Source: Bacillus sp. ISL-55 (GTDB lineage: Bacteria; Bacillota; Bacilli; Bacillales; Cytobacillaceae). Taken from it: a stretch of DNA of 64,000 nt. A program made the position numbers and the translations under genes. Shown piece after piece: positions 41,381 to 50,991 of the stretch; the stretch's first letter is position 1, and each line of letters opens with the position of its first letter. The stretch covers positions 62,001-126,000 of the forward strand of contig NZ_JAGGQU010000021.1 of assembly GCF_018613155.1 (NCBI RefSeq), written 5' to 3'. The notes beneath the pieces are model-generated. The model was not told the DNA's origin and did no database searches. It was given only the letters and a program-made list of their open reading frames with translations.

Positions 41381-41482
41381 TTACTGTTTTTTGACTTCTT
41401 GAGCGAAGTTCGGCCAAAGCAGAGCTCCTACTTTTACCGTTTTTCTCTTACAGGACGATTTTCGGGTAATGCAGGGCTCCTG
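41381..41482. repeat. degenerate two-unit repeat with about 52-bp period
   Basis: GCAGAGCTCCT at 41419 and GCAGGGCTCCT at 41471 are exactly 52 bp apart; TTACTGTTTTT (41381) and TTACCGTTTTT (41434) are 53 apart, as are the following GA..TTCGG segments within one base. The sequence differs from the 52-bp array at 5728 but the period is the same. Confidence 0.55.
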
Positions 41483-41483
41483 T

Positions 41484-41517
41484 GTAAAAAAGAACAGACC
41501 ATTTCGGCCTGTTCTCA
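41484..41517 (-). terminator. terminator after the SLH subtilase gene
   Basis: On the minus strand GAACAGGCC, loop GAAAT, GGTCTGTTC, then TTTTTT. Confidence 0.9.
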
Positions 41518-41524
41518 TTTTACC

Positions 41525-43981
41525 TTATTTCAGGAAAGCGTTATAGTAGCGTGTCATTGCAACCGCAAAGTCACCGCGTGTATTTTTTACAGAAGGGTTG
41601 AAGCTTGCTGTTACCTTAGGTTTAAGATCATAAGGCCCCTGTGTGACAGCGAATTTTGCATTAAGGATATTCAGGTCGAGAGCCACCTGGACATAGCCTT
41701 TCAAATGGTCAGGAACTTCTGTTGCGTCCGAGATTGCAATTCTTTCGTCATTATACAGGACTGTCAGCTGTCCATCGAATTCCTCTGCCTCTTTTTGCAG
41801 ACCTAATGATTGAACCAGTGAATATGCCAGCTCAGCTCGGGTTACGCCTTCCTTTGGTGCGAATTTGCCGTTTGCTCTCGGCAAGATGACACCCTTCTGG
41901 ATGTGTTGCTGGTCACGGAAGGAAGCTCCTTTTGCTGTGGCTGCTTCTACGAATGGAAGGTCTGTACTGGAGACATCAGAGAAACTCGGTGTTGTTGGCA
42001 ATGACTGCTTAATTTCAGCTCCCATCACCAGGTATTTAGCCAGCTCTGCTCTTGTTAAAAGCGCATCAGGTTTGAAGGCTCCATTCGAAAAGCCGTCGAA
42101 TAATCGTTCACTTACGCCCATTTTAATCGCATCGGCTGCCGGGTGTCCGGCAATATCGCTCAATCCGGAGAAACCGCTGACCTTTGTGAAGGCCATTTCT
42201 CCTTTTACCGTTTCAGGCAATGCCAGGCCAAGTGGATTCGAATCAGCGCCGCGTAGTCCGCGGATTTCAGCCTTCCATGCTCCTGGTGCAGGAGAAGTCA
42301 CCGATACTGTGCGATCATAGTAGAGCGGGAACAGCAGGCTGACACCCGAGCTGTATTCTGTGCCATCCGGAGCGTTCAGCACAAGGTTGATCGGATTGCC
42401 CGTTTGTTCCATGAGACCAGCTCCGTCTACTTTTGCCACAAGGCTGGACATTCCTTCTTCGACTGTAAATTCATATTGATTGTCAGAAATAAATGTCAGC
42501 GGGTTGTAGTCAACCGAAAATTCCTTGCGTTCCGTTGAAGATTCAACAGTGCTATAAAAGGTCTGGTTTGAATTCAACGTCGAACCATAATCCATGTCAT
42601 TGAATGCCTGATCAATTGCAGCATAAGCATTCACATAGCCTGCGCCGACTTCCCATGTTTCATAGCCTGGCATATTGGTAGCTGTCTGCTCAAGGATTTG
42701 CTTGATTTCAGCAGGAGATAATAATGGATTTGCCTCGAGCATTAATGCAACAATACCCGCAACATGCGGAGTCGCCATCGATGTACCGCTCATTGTAGTA
42801 TAGTAAGGCAGGTACGCCGTTTCGATTGTTTGGGCATCCTGATCGATCGCCAGGCTTGCGACTGGACTAATGACACGAGTTGAAACGATATCCACACCAG
42901 GTGCCGTTACGGTCGGTTCGTCCTTCCACGTCCATTCCTTTCCATCCATTGTAAAAGTTCCGCCGACTCCTTTCGTTCCTCGTGAGGAGAAATCAGCCAG
43001 TTTGCCGTCCTTCACTCCGGCTGCCACGGAGATGACCCAAGGTGCTTTTGCATAAGGATTGTGCGTATTTTCTCCAGGACCTTCATTCCCTGCTGCAAAA
43101 AGAACCGTAATTCCGCGGTCATGCGCTTTTTTGCTGGCAATATTGATCGGGTCGTTGGAATCGAAGTCTCCTGATGAACCCCATGAATTCGTGATGACGC
43201 GGATATTGTACTGTGACTGATGTGTGATCGCGTAGTCGAAACCGCCGATGCCATCAAGCACGAACAACGCTGCTCCTGAACCGTAACCGATCAAGTCCGC
43301 ACCTGGTGCAGCACCTTCATATTTTCCGCCAGACATTGCGCCAGTTCCACCGACCGTGCCAGCAACGTGTGTACCATGTCCAGAGTTAGTATCTGTGTTC
43401 GGTACGTTTTCCTGATAAGTTACTGGCAGCAAGCCTGGTGCAAGTGCATTCAAGTTTGTGGAGCCCATTACATTCTGGACAAGGTTTTTGCCAAGTTCAT
43501 GGTCTTTATGTGTTCCGTCAACTCCACTGTCGTTCACGACAACACCGATTCCTTTTCCGGAAACAGGCAGGCCGCCGTTCGCTTTGCGGAAGCTGTCGTC
43601 CGTCCTCGCTTTATCGACGCCAGTGATTGCAGTGGCATCCGCATTGAAGTAAGTAAGTTTTCTGTTCATGTAAATCGATTGTACTTCCGGATTTGCCGCA
43701 AGCTTTTCGATTTGCGTTTTTGTAGCGATGACTCCGGAAATCGGCAATGATTTCATACTAATCCCCGTTTCAATGCCGAGCGTTTTTAACAGCGACAGCT
43801 GGGTGTTCGTAGGTGCACCATCGCCTTTAAAAGTAACAATAACCTCGAGTGAGCTAGCAGTGTCGAGTGCCTTGCTGACCAGCGGATCAATAACCGCCAG
43901 GCTGCTCGCCTTCCCCTGGGGTGCAGCAAATACCGGGAAAATGAGCAACAAGGCTAACAGCAGATACATAAAACGTTTCAT
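41525..43981 (-). CDS. secreted S8 (subtilisin-like) protease with C-terminal SLH domains
   Basis: An 818-residue exported protease. A Sec signal peptide (KRFMYLLLALLLIFPVFAAP) is followed by an inhibitor I9-like propeptide (about 30-110) and the peptidase domain (about 125-470) with catalytic Asp in VVNDSGVDGTHKD, His in NSGHGTHVAGTVG and Ser in SGTSMATPHVAG. After a beta-rich middle region, two to three S-layer homology segments (FSGLSDIAGHPAADAIKMGV, FKPDALLTRAELAKYLV, FAPKEGVTRAELAYSLV) should anchor it to the wall polymer. GAGGAG precedes the ATG. The catalytic part is very similar to the protein at 44432, a tandem duplicate without SLH domains. Confidence 0.93.
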   Translation of the reverse strand: MKRFMYLLLALLLIFPVFAAPQGKASSLAVIDPLVSKALDTASSLEVIVTFKGDGAPTNTQLSLLKTLGIETGISMKSLPISGVIATKTQIEKLAANPEVQSIYMNRKLTYFNADATAITGVDKARTDDSFRKANGGLPVSGKGIGVVVNDSGVDGTHKDHELGKNLVQNVMGSTNLNALAPGLLPVTYQENVPNTDTNSGHGTHVAGTVGGTGAMSGGKYEGAAPGADLIGYGSGAALFVLDGIGGFDYAITHQSQYNIRVITNSWGSSGDFDSNDPINIASKKAHDRGITVLFAAGNEGPGENTHNPYAKAPWVISVAAGVKDGKLADFSSRGTKGVGGTFTMDGKEWTWKDEPTVTAPGVDIVSTRVISPVASLAIDQDAQTIETAYLPYYTTMSGTSMATPHVAGIVALMLEANPLLSPAEIKQILEQTATNMPGYETWEVGAGYVNAYAAIDQAFNDMDYGSTLNSNQTFYSTVESSTERKEFSVDYNPLTFISDNQYEFTVEEGMSSLVAKVDGAGLMEQTGNPINLVLNAPDGTEYSSGVSLLFPLYYDRTVSVTSPAPGAWKAEIRGLRGADSNPLGLALPETVKGEMAFTKVSGFSGLSDIAGHPAADAIKMGVSERLFDGFSNGAFKPDALLTRAELAKYLVMGAEIKQSLPTTPSFSDVSSTDLPFVEAATAKGASFRDQQHIQKGVILPRANGKFAPKEGVTRAELAYSLVQSLGLQKEAEEFDGQLTVLYNDERIAISDATEVPDHLKGYVQVALDLNILNAKFAVTQGPYDLKPKVTASFNPSVKNTRGDFAVAMTRYYNAFLK

Positions 43982-44169
43982 GATATTCTCCTCTCATTCT
44001 ATAAAATTTCGAATATTCCTAACTTAATTATCATGAAATCCCAGCAATAAAACTATTCTTCAAAGGTTATAAAATCAAATTCCGGAATGTCTATTCTGGC
44101 ATCGTACAAAAGTTATAGATGGGTAGTGCTGATGTTTTTTGGTTAAGATTTTCCAAAATTAGGATGACG

Positions 44170-44274
44170 GTGCAATTTTCGGCAAGGTTGGTGCAATTAC
44201 TGTCTTGGAACGTGCAATTCCGATGGAGTTCCGCGCAATTAGCTCCGCTGAGCAAGAGAATAATTTTTCCAGTT
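44170..44274 (-). repeat. second iteron-like array: 28-bp leader block plus four AATTGCRC cores with exact 21-bp period
   Basis: On the plus strand GTGCAATT starts at 44170, 44191 and 44212 and GCGCAATT at 44233, all 21 bp apart with unrelated sequence between. The block 44247-44274 (minus strand AACTGGAAAAATTATTCTCT and 8 more bases) equals 6033-6060 with two changes, and is separated from the first core by 6 nt exactly as at 6 kb. Confidence 0.9.
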
Positions 44275-44392
44275 TGAAAATTTTCTAGATTTAGAGTCCC
44301 TATTCCAGTAATAAAAATATTTTCTGGCCGATTTCTCGCTTAATTCGTGAGTTTTCTCCTCAGCACTGCAAAAAAACCTACGCGGCGGAGTA

Positions 44393-44421
44393 AAAATCTC
44401 CCTTGCACAAGCAAGGGAGAT
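44393..44421 (-). terminator. terminator after the shorter subtilase gene
   Basis: On the minus strand ATCTCCCTTGC, loop TTGT, GCAAGGGAGAT, then TTTTTA; a perfect 11-bp stem. Confidence 0.92.
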
Positions 44422-44431
44422 CAACTAATCG

Positions 44432-45862
44432 TCATTTTTTCTTTTTAAAAGCAGCATCGACCGCATTATAAGCATTCACATAGCCTGCGCCGACTTCCCA
44501 TACAGCGTAATTTGGCATTGATGTTGCTGTTTTTTCGAGGATGGATTTTACCTCGGCAGGCGACAGCAACGGATTAGCTTCGAGCATCAAGGCGATGATG
44601 CCGGCGACATGCGGAGCTGCCATCGATGTTCCGCTCATCGTCGTGTAATACGGCAGATGTGCCGGTTCAATATACTCAGCATCGGCAGTAGCACCCAGCG
44701 CTACGAGCGGGCTGATGACTCTCGTCGAAATGATGTCGACTCCAGGTGAGGTCACTGTCGGCTGGTCAACCCAATTCCATGTCTCTCCATCGACAGTTAC
44801 GGTTCCTCCCCGTCCCTCTTCGCCGCGTGAAGAGAAATCTGCCAGCTTTCCGGACTTATCTCCAGCTGCTACAGTAACGACCCATGGAGCTTTTTTATAG
44901 TTTCCGGAAATGGTTTTAGCGTCCGGACCTGAATTCCCTGCGGAGAAAACCGTTACGATTCCGCGGTCATACAGTTTTTTTGTTGCGATATTAATAGGGT
45001 TATATGGATCAAAGTCCGTTCCAGCGTCGCCTGTGTCTCCCCAGGAATTCGTGATCACGCGGATGTTATATTCTTGCTGATGGGTCAGTGCATAATCAAA
45101 ACCGCCTATAGTATCAAGCATCGCGACCGCCGCGCCTGATCCATAGCCAATCAGGTTCGCGCCAGGAGCAACTCCTTCATATTTCCCGCCTGACATTTCG
45201 CCAGTTCCGCCAACAATGCCAGCTACATGTGTACCATGTCCGGAGCTTGAATCGGTGTTCGGTACATTTTCAACATAAGTTACTGGCAGCAAGGTAGCAT
45301 CAATAGCATTCAAGTTTGTCGAGCCCAATACGTTTTGGACAAGATGGCTGCCAAACTCCAGGTCACGATGCGTCCCGTCAACTCCACTGTCATTGATGAC
45401 GACGCCAATTCCCTTACCTGTCACCGGCAAGCCGCCATTCAGCTTTCTCATCGTGTCATCTGTACGAACCTGGTCAACTCCGGTGATATCTGTCGCTTCA
45501 CCATTTTCATATTTCAGCTTTTTATTAAGATAAATAGATACGACCTGATCACTTTGAGCAAGCTTATCAATCTGTGATTTAGTTGCGAGAATTCCAGCGA
45601 TCGGCAGGCTGTTCAGCGTCAAACCTTTCGTGATTCCAAGCGTCTTCAGAAGATTTACCTGCTCAGGCAGAACAGCCTCATCACTTTTAAAAGTAACGAT
45701 TGCTTCAACGGGGGAGATGGCTGTCAAAAGCGTTTTCGTCAGTTCAGAGTCAACCACAGCTTTGACAGGCTCAACTGCCTTTGTCGTTGTTCCAGGAATA
45801 ATCGAGGCAAAGACCGTCGCAGCCATAAGAATAAATGATAAAAATGCAGCTTTAAACTTCAT
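44432..45862 (-). CDS. secreted S8 (subtilisin-like) protease without wall anchor
   Basis: A 476-residue exported protease: signal peptide (KFKAAFLSFILMAATVFASI), I9-like propeptide (about 35-115), and peptidase domain with Asp in VINDSGVDGTHRD, His in SSGHGTHVAGIVG and Ser in SGTSMAAPHVAG, ending shortly after the family's last helix (AVDAAFKKKK). It lacks the SLH and beta-rich regions of its neighbour, so it should be released to the medium. AAGGAG precedes the ATG. Tandem duplication with later loss or gain of the SLH part is the simplest history. Confidence 0.93.
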   Translation of the reverse strand: MKFKAAFLSFILMAATVFASIIPGTTTKAVEPVKAVVDSELTKTLLTAISPVEAIVTFKSDEAVLPEQVNLLKTLGITKGLTLNSLPIAGILATKSQIDKLAQSDQVVSIYLNKKLKYENGEATDITGVDQVRTDDTMRKLNGGLPVTGKGIGVVINDSGVDGTHRDLEFGSHLVQNVLGSTNLNAIDATLLPVTYVENVPNTDSSSGHGTHVAGIVGGTGEMSGGKYEGVAPGANLIGYGSGAAVAMLDTIGGFDYALTHQQEYNIRVITNSWGDTGDAGTDFDPYNPINIATKKLYDRGIVTVFSAGNSGPDAKTISGNYKKAPWVVTVAAGDKSGKLADFSSRGEEGRGGTVTVDGETWNWVDQPTVTSPGVDIISTRVISPLVALGATADAEYIEPAHLPYYTTMSGTSMAAPHVAGIIALMLEANPLLSPAEVKSILEKTATSMPNYAVWEVGAGYVNAYNAVDAAFKKKK

Positions 45863-45962
45863 TCAATTTTTCAGCTCCTTAGCTATTTTTCTTAATATTC
45901 CCACAATATTCACATGAAAACCATTCTGCATTGTATTTAAAAAATAATATCCTCTGTACTAA

Positions 45963-45992
45963 TCTTGGATACTACTAAAGTAGTATCCAAGA
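45963..45992. promoter_or_regulatory. perfect 13-bp hairpin upstream of the subtilase gene
   Basis: TCTTGGATACTAC and GTAGTATCCAAGA flank the tetraloop TAAA. It is about 100 bp upstream of the subtilase start and has no U-run, so a protein site or leader structure is more likely than a terminator. Confidence 0.6.
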
Positions 45993-46107
45993 ATAGCCTG
46001 ATAATGAATGTTATGATTTTCCTCTTAGCATTCTATTTTGATTGCAATTAATTGGAGTGGCTTTTCCAATAAATACACCTCATGTATTTTACAAAAAAAT
46101 GTAAAAA

Positions 46108-46221
46108 GTAGTGATTATGGTTGTTTTCGTAGTGATTATGGGAAATTTCGTAGTGATTATCTTGTTTTTTGGGGTGATTATCGCGATTTTCGTAGTGATT
46201 CTGATCATTTTCGTAGTGATT
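46108..46221 (+). repeat. third 21-bp-period array, core GTAGTGATTAT, six units
   Basis: GTAGTGATT begins at 46108, 46129, 46150, (GGGGTGATT) 46171, 46192 and 46213, exactly 21 bp apart. Each unit is GTAGTGATTAT, 5-6 variable bases, then TTTC or TTTTC. The core is unrelated to AATTGCAC of the other two arrays, but the period is the same. Confidence 0.9.
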
Positions 46222-46472
46222 AATCTACCAGATTGATTCCTGATCAGACACGTCGGCTCTCGAACAGTTTTTTCTCCTCAAATCTGCTAGTAGATTGTCA
46301 AAAAATGCGGAATTCATCTCAAAGTACAAATAATGAACCATTTTTGCATAGACTGACACAGATCATCGCAAAATTCGGGAGTGATACAATAGGACGCGAG
46401 ATCCTGTCAATAATCCCTGCTTCCTACATAACATAAAAGAGCCCCTTTCTCAGGGACTCTCAAAAAATCAAT

Positions 46473-47129
46473 CTATGCCCCGCTTGATGTCGGCGGGATT
46501 GGTACTAGCTGGTGCTGGACGGCATGGATGACGACCTGGGAGCGGCTTTTGACGTTCAGTTTTTTGAAGATTTTGCTGACATGGATTTTGACGGTTTTGT
46601 CGCTGATGAACAGGCGGTCGGCGATTTCTTTGTTGCTGAGCCCTTCAACCAGGCAGAGCAGCACTTCCTTTTCACGCTCGGTCAGGGTTGTGTCCTCCTG
46701 CTGTGTTTCTTTTTGCTGATGGAAGGCGAGCAATTTCCTCGTCATCGAAGGATGGATGACCGATTCTCCACGGGCTACGGTCCGGATTGCCTCGACGACC
46801 TGGTCGGAAGGCGCGTCCTTCAATAAGTAGCCGTCCGCTCCTTCGCGGATCGCCGACATGAAGTATTCCTCATGGCTGTGCATCGTCAGCACAAGGATTT
46901 TAATGTGCGGGTATTTCTTCTTCAAAATCCCTGTGACTTCAACGCCATTTTTCATCGGCATGTTGATATCCATCAAGATCATGTCCGGATTGCAATTTTC
47001 CACCTTTAATAGTGCGTCGTCGCCTGATACGGCCTCGCCGACGACTTCGATATCTTCTTCAACAGATATAATATTCCGCAGTCCATCGCGGAGCACGGCA
47101 TGGTCATCCACTAGCATGAGCCTGATCAT
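46473..47129 (-). CDS. NarL/LuxR-type response regulator
   Basis: A 218-residue regulator with receiver domain ([10 protein letters not shown] pocket, MILMDINMP phosphoacceptor, LLKDAPSD) and C-terminal LuxR HTH ([20 protein letters not shown], then [20 protein letters not shown]). ATG at 47129 overlaps the end of the kinase gene by 26 bp and is preceded by GGGGG; the longer frame to 47237 lies fully within the kinase gene. It forms a two-component pair with the sensor at 47104. The target could be the permease genes upstream, but this is only positional. Confidence 0.93.
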   Translation of the reverse strand: MIRLMLVDDHAVLRDGLRNIISVEEDIEVVGEAVSGDDALLKVENCNPDMILMDINMPMKNGVEVTGILKKKYPHIKILVLTMHSHEEYFMSAIREGADGYLLKDAPSDQVVEAIRTVARGESVIHPSMTRKLLAFHQQKETQQEDTTLTEREKEVLLCLVEGLSNKEIADRLFISDKTVKIHVSKIFKKLNVKSRSQVVIHAVQHQLVPIPPTSSGA

Positions 47130-48963
47130 TCGTGGTTTCCCCCTCGATTCCCATTCTAGGAACGGTGATGCTGACTTCCGTTCCTGAACCTTCCTTGCTG
47201 TCGATCTGCAGGGAGGCGTTGATTTTTTCAGCAGCATCGTTCATTTGCAAAATGCCGAAATGCGGCTGGTTCCTCGCCTTCAGCATCGCCTGGAACAGCG
47301 AGAACCCTTTTCCTTCGTCCTTGATTTTCAACAGTATATGCTCCGTTTGATAGCTTAAGAGAACTTCTACCTTCGTAGCCTGTGAATGCTTGATGGCGTT
47401 GTGAAGGCTTTCCTGGAATGTGTCGAACAGCACTTTTTCGACCATCGGGCTAAGCTCCTGCTCCTGGCCCCTGATCTCGAATTCGATGTCCTGCCGGTAT
47501 TCCTTCTGAACCGCTTCGATTTTTCTTAAAATCGCTTCAGCCAGTGTCGCTTTTTGAGTCGGATACGGGCGCAATGCATAGATGGATTCACGCACTTCCT
47601 TCAGGCTCTCTCTCAGGCCAATGACACTCTCGTCCACAAGCTTCCTTGTTTCTTCAGGATTTTTTGTGAACTTCTTTCCCGCCGTTTCCAGCTTCATGAC
47701 TGCCCCGGCAAGCGTCTGAGCCACCCCATCATGGATGTCACGGGCAATCCGGTTCCGCTCTTCAAGGACAATCACCTTTTCTTTTTCGGTAAAAAGCATC
47801 CGCGTCTTGATGATGACGGCCAGCTGGTTGGCAAGCGTTGCAATCGACTGGACATCGTGGTCCTCGAAGCTTTTCGTCCTGCTCCTGGCGATGATGAACA
47901 TCCCGATTGTTTCGTTCTCAATGACAAGGGGCGAATAGACGAAAGCCTTAACGTCTTCTTCAAAACAGGCAGCCGCAACTCCGCCATCCTTTTTGCGATC
48001 ATTAAAAACCACTGGGCTGCGCATTCTATCAAATTCAGCTAACGCCTCTGGCGGCATCTCACAATTTGATGCCGTCCTGCCATCTTTAAAGCTAAGCTCC
48101 CATTCGCCATCTTTTTTGATCCATAATAAACTGGCCTCTGCACCAATCAATTCATTGAAGCTCCCTCGTAAAGCCGAAAGCCAGCCCTGTGAAGGAAGCA
48201 TCTGATTCAACTCGGAAGTGATCGAAAAAAGAAGCTTCAAGCGGTTCTTCTCTCTTTTCAGCCTGGCAATCGTCGCACTCAAGAGGGAGATGCCGACTAG
48301 CGGCGAGAAAAAGAAGAAGTATGCAAAGACATCGATTTCGCCGCGATTTTGGCTGCCAACGACATAAAGGGTAATTCCGTAAATCAACGAAATACCGGCA
48401 CTATTCAGTTCCGTAAGACTCTTTTGCTTCCACATTTTAAAAGAATAATGCTGCGGCCTGATTACGAGCACAAGGTCGACAATCACGTTGTTGACCAGAA
48501 CATAGACAGCCAGCAGGAAAATGTAACCTAACATCCCCTCAATAATCGGAGTAAGTGCCAGCTTTTCCAAGAGAGGTTCCATTAGAGGAAGTGCCGTTGC
48601 GGCAGCATAAAAACTGATCACGAGCTGGGCGGGGTTGAACAATACTGTCCTGAGCGGCCTCCTATGGACGAGATTCACGATCAGGACCGCGCTAGCATAA
48701 GCGATTGCAGTGTACGGAAATCCATACAGCAAAAATAAAACGTAGACCACCGGGAATGTGATCGCTGTATGCCCTCTCCAAACCGGCATCGGATAGTACT
48801 CGCTAATAAGCAGGAATAAAAATAACAATGCTAAAACAACCGGTTCGCCTGGCGGTTCCAATTTTACAAGAGAGAGAAGGATGAGCAGCCAGCCAATCAA
48901 TGATACCGAGTTCATGAACAACTTTGCGGTCTTTTCCCTTCTTTGTGAAAGGGCCTTTTCCAA
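47104..48963 (-). CDS. NarL-type sensor histidine kinase with multi-helix membrane domain and GAF
   Basis: A 619-residue kinase. About 7-8 membrane helices (about 20-235) are followed by a GAF-like domain (about 250-400), a HisKA_3 dimerisation domain with phospho-acceptor His in [12 protein letters not shown], and a HATPase with [10 protein letters not shown] and [11 protein letters not shown] at 48963 is preferred: AAGGAGGTG lies 7-8 nt before it, while the GTG at 48972 overlaps that ribosome binding site. The membrane part suggests sensing in or across the membrane. Operon with the response regulator. Confidence 0.9.
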   Translation of the reverse strand: MEKALSQRREKTAKLFMNSVSLIGWLLILLSLVKLEPPGEPVVLALLFLFLLISEYYPMPVWRGHTAITFPVVYVLFLLYGFPYTAIAYASAVLIVNLVHRRPLRTVLFNPAQLVISFYAAATALPLMEPLLEKLALTPIIEGMLGYIFLLAVYVLVNNVIVDLVLVIRPQHYSFKMWKQKSLTELNSAGISLIYGITLYVVGSQNRGEIDVFAYFFFFSPLVGISLLSATIARLKREKNRLKLLFSITSELNQMLPSQGWLSALRGSFNELIGAEASLLWIKKDGEWELSFKDGRTASNCEMPPEALAEFDRMRSPVVFNDRKKDGGVAAACFEEDVKAFVYSPLVIENETIGMFIIARSRTKSFEDHDVQSIATLANQLAVIIKTRMLFTEKEKVIVLEERNRIARDIHDGVAQTLAGAVMKLETAGKKFTKNPEETRKLVDESVIGLRESLKEVRESIYALRPYPTQKATLAEAILRKIEAVQKEYRQDIEFEIRGQEQELSPMVEKVLFDTFQESLHNAIKHSQATKVEVLLSYQTEHILLKIKDEGKGFSLFQAMLKARNQPHFGILQMNDAAEKINASLQIDSKEGSGTEVSITVPRMGIEGETTNDQAHASG

Positions 48964-49176
48964 ACAGCGCACCTCCTTTAAGTTTAGAATTTTCAGTTAA
49001 TTAATTTTATCGCGGGAGTGCCCAAAACACAAATAAAACCCACTCACTGGCCGAATGGGGATACCACTAGCCAATGAATGGGCCAAACTCCCGAAGAGTT
49101 TTGTTGAACACTATTATGGCAAAATTTTTGCCTGCAGACTATTCATCAAACGGGGTATTTTTATAGTACGAAAGTG

Positions 49177-50109
49177 TTATACCCCTCTGTTCTTCCTCAC
49201 CATATCCTTATAGTTGAAAAAGTCGCTCAAAGCCTTATTGATCATCGCTACGCTCAATGCGGTCAATGTGAAGAACAGGATCGGCACATAGACGATCCAT
49301 TCATATGCGAGCATGAAACGCTTGTTCAATCCGATTAAGCCAGACCATTCATGGGTCACAGAAGTTGGCGGGTCGCCGTCCCCGATGATGGTTCCGCCAA
49401 ATAGGATAATCATGACGCCAAGATGGACAAGAAGTGTCAGCACTTGCAGAAACTGCTGGCCGAACATCAATATCCATTCCTCGTACAGCTGCGGCAGGAC
49501 ATGTTTGAAGTATATATGCCGTTTGCTTCCGCCCAGCGTGATTGCCGATTCAATGAACTCTTCCCTCCACACCCTTCGTTTCTGCTCAATTAACTGGACA
49601 GTCAGAGCCGGCAGCGCAATCAAAATCAAGATGATGAATTCATACAGCGCTCTGACCCAAAAAGGATGATGGAAGCCTTCGATTGTATAAATGACCACTG
49701 TGCTTAAAAGGAAGTAAGAAATCAGCGTTTGCGGAAAAAAAGACAATGGCTCAGAGATTGCTTTTATCAGATTGAAAGTTCTTTCTGGAACACGAAATAA
49801 AAAGTAACTGAGCAGAATGGAAAGCGCCATCCTGAAAAAAGCGACGATCAGGACGATGCCAATTGAATATTTTGCTCCTTCAATCACGGTGTGGAGCATA
49901 TCATAGCCATACATATCCGAGCCAAACAGAAAAACATCAAACGGCGGATATGGCGGCGCTTTTTCGAGGGTTCCATCTTCATTGTAAATGAACTGGACCT
50001 GCCTGATTTTCCCGTCATTCACAACGGTGTTCAAAATGCTTAGTGTCAGCAGGACCATCAGAAATGATATCCCAAATATGAATTTTTTCGTTTTCAGCAA
50101 TCTGATCAT
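49177..50109 (-). CDS. peptide-type ABC transporter permease (DppC/OppC-like)
   Basis: A 310-residue membrane protein with about six helices and an EAA-type loop FIESAITLGGSKRHIYFKHVLPQL that contacts an ATPase. The extracytoplasmic loop after the first helix holds KAPPYPPFDVFLFGSDMYGYD, as in OppC proteins (LGTDxxGRD). It overlaps the second permease gene by 4 bp (ATGA). Neither ATP-binding subunits nor a binding protein are found nearby, so the pair must use subunits encoded elsewhere or the locus is incomplete. Confidence 0.85.
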   Translation of the reverse strand: MIRLLKTKKFIFGISFLMVLLTLSILNTVVNDGKIRQVQFIYNEDGTLEKAPPYPPFDVFLFGSDMYGYDMLHTVIEGAKYSIGIVLIVAFFRMALSILLSYFLFRVPERTFNLIKAISEPLSFFPQTLISYFLLSTVVIYTIEGFHHPFWVRALYEFIILILIALPALTVQLIEQKRRVWREEFIESAITLGGSKRHIYFKHVLPQLYEEWILMFGQQFLQVLTLLVHLGVMIILFGGTIIGDGDPPTSVTHEWSGLIGLNKRFMLAYEWIVYVPILFFTLTALSVAMINKALSDFFNYKDMVRKNRGV

Positions 50110-50954
50110 ATCGATAACCTTCTAAAATCTATTAGTCTATAAATCAGGAAAAATGGCGTAAAGAACAGAATGCAGCTGAACACGAAAAGCTCGACGGAAA
50201 CATACCTGATATTGAACAGCATCAAACCATTCAGATTAAATATGTATTCGACCATGACCAGCGTCGAGAGCATCATCCACACAATCGTCTTGAAGTGCCC
50301 TTTCAAATCCTGACTGATATTGCGGACCACGTGGATATTCAACATGTAAAAATAGGACAGTCCTTTTGCTTTCGCCAATAATATGTACTGCTTATCCAGT
50401 TCTTCAAAGATTTTAAGGACGACAATCTGCGTCAAAAAAAGCGAAATTGGCAGGCTCAAACTGATGAGTGGAAGCAGGACTGCCTGGTTATCGCTGCCGA
50501 GCGAGGTCGTCTGGACGAATTTCACCCCGAAGGTTTTAAATACCCAAATCACAGCCGCCTGCAGCAGGAACATCCACAAAACATCAGGGACTGAGCGAAT
50601 GATCTCTATAAAACTCAGAATATAGTCTTTTTTCTTTTCAAAAAAGAGGACGATCAAATAAGAAAGCAGGAATGCAAGGGCCAACGCCGTCAAAAAGGCA
50701 ATCCCCAATGTCTTCATCGAGTAGAAAAAGCGGTCCATCACCGCCGGCAGCATCTCGTGCTTTCCATCGTAAGTTAGATTACTCAAGGTGAAGATTTTCA
50801 AAAACAAATCCTTTATGTTGTAAAAATACCCCTCTGTATCAAACGTCAAATCCCTCAAAAGGACTGGCAGGCTCCCGATGGCTATAAACAGGAGCACACC
50901 TGCTATGTACTGCAAAATAATAGTTATGAATCTTATTGCACTTTTTACCACCAT
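50106..50954 (-). CDS. peptide-type ABC transporter permease (DppB/OppB-like)
   Basis: A 282-residue membrane protein with about six helices and the EAA loop YILLAKAKGLSYFYMLNIHV typical of OppB-type permeases. The family is usually 300-330 residues; the N-terminus here is somewhat short. First gene of the pair with the OppC-like permease. GGGGATT lies before ATG 50954. Substrate unknown. Confidence 0.83.
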   Translation of the reverse strand: MVVKSAIRFITIILQYIAGVLLFIAIGSLPVLLRDLTFDTEGYFYNIKDLFLKIFTLSNLTYDGKHEMLPAVMDRFFYSMKTLGIAFLTALALAFLLSYLIVLFFEKKKDYILSFIEIIRSVPDVLWMFLLQAAVIWVFKTFGVKFVQTTSLGSDNQAVLLPLISLSLPISLFLTQIVVLKIFEELDKQYILLAKAKGLSYFYMLNIHVVRNISQDLKGHFKTIVWMMLSTLVMVEYIFNLNGLMLFNIRYVSVELFVFSCILFFTPFFLIYRLIDFRRLSI

Positions 50955-50991
50955 AACGAATCCCCACAGCCTCTGCTCTTAGTCCTTAAAA

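Larger units (their letters stand above)
43982..44431. other. intergenic region with a 21-bp array and a terminator
   Basis: 450 bp between the two subtilase genes. It contains the array at 44170-44274, a diverged stretch resembling the flank of the 6-kb array, and the terminator of the downstream subtilase gene. No gene seen. Confidence 0.7.
45863..46472. other. 610-bp intergenic region with a perfect hairpin and a 21-bp array
   Basis: Between two minus-strand units. It holds the hairpin at 45963-45992, the array at 46108-46221 and a terminator (46438-46460, AGAGTCCC/GGGGCTCT then TTTTA on the minus strand) for the response regulator gene. No supported gene; open frames at 46038 and 46233 derive from or flank the array. 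Confidence 0.75.

Noticed and set aside
46038-46223. 61-codon frame with Ser-Asp-Tyr-x-x-Phe-Arg repeats
   Set aside because: Begins at a TTG without ribosome binding site; explained by the 21-bp DNA array.
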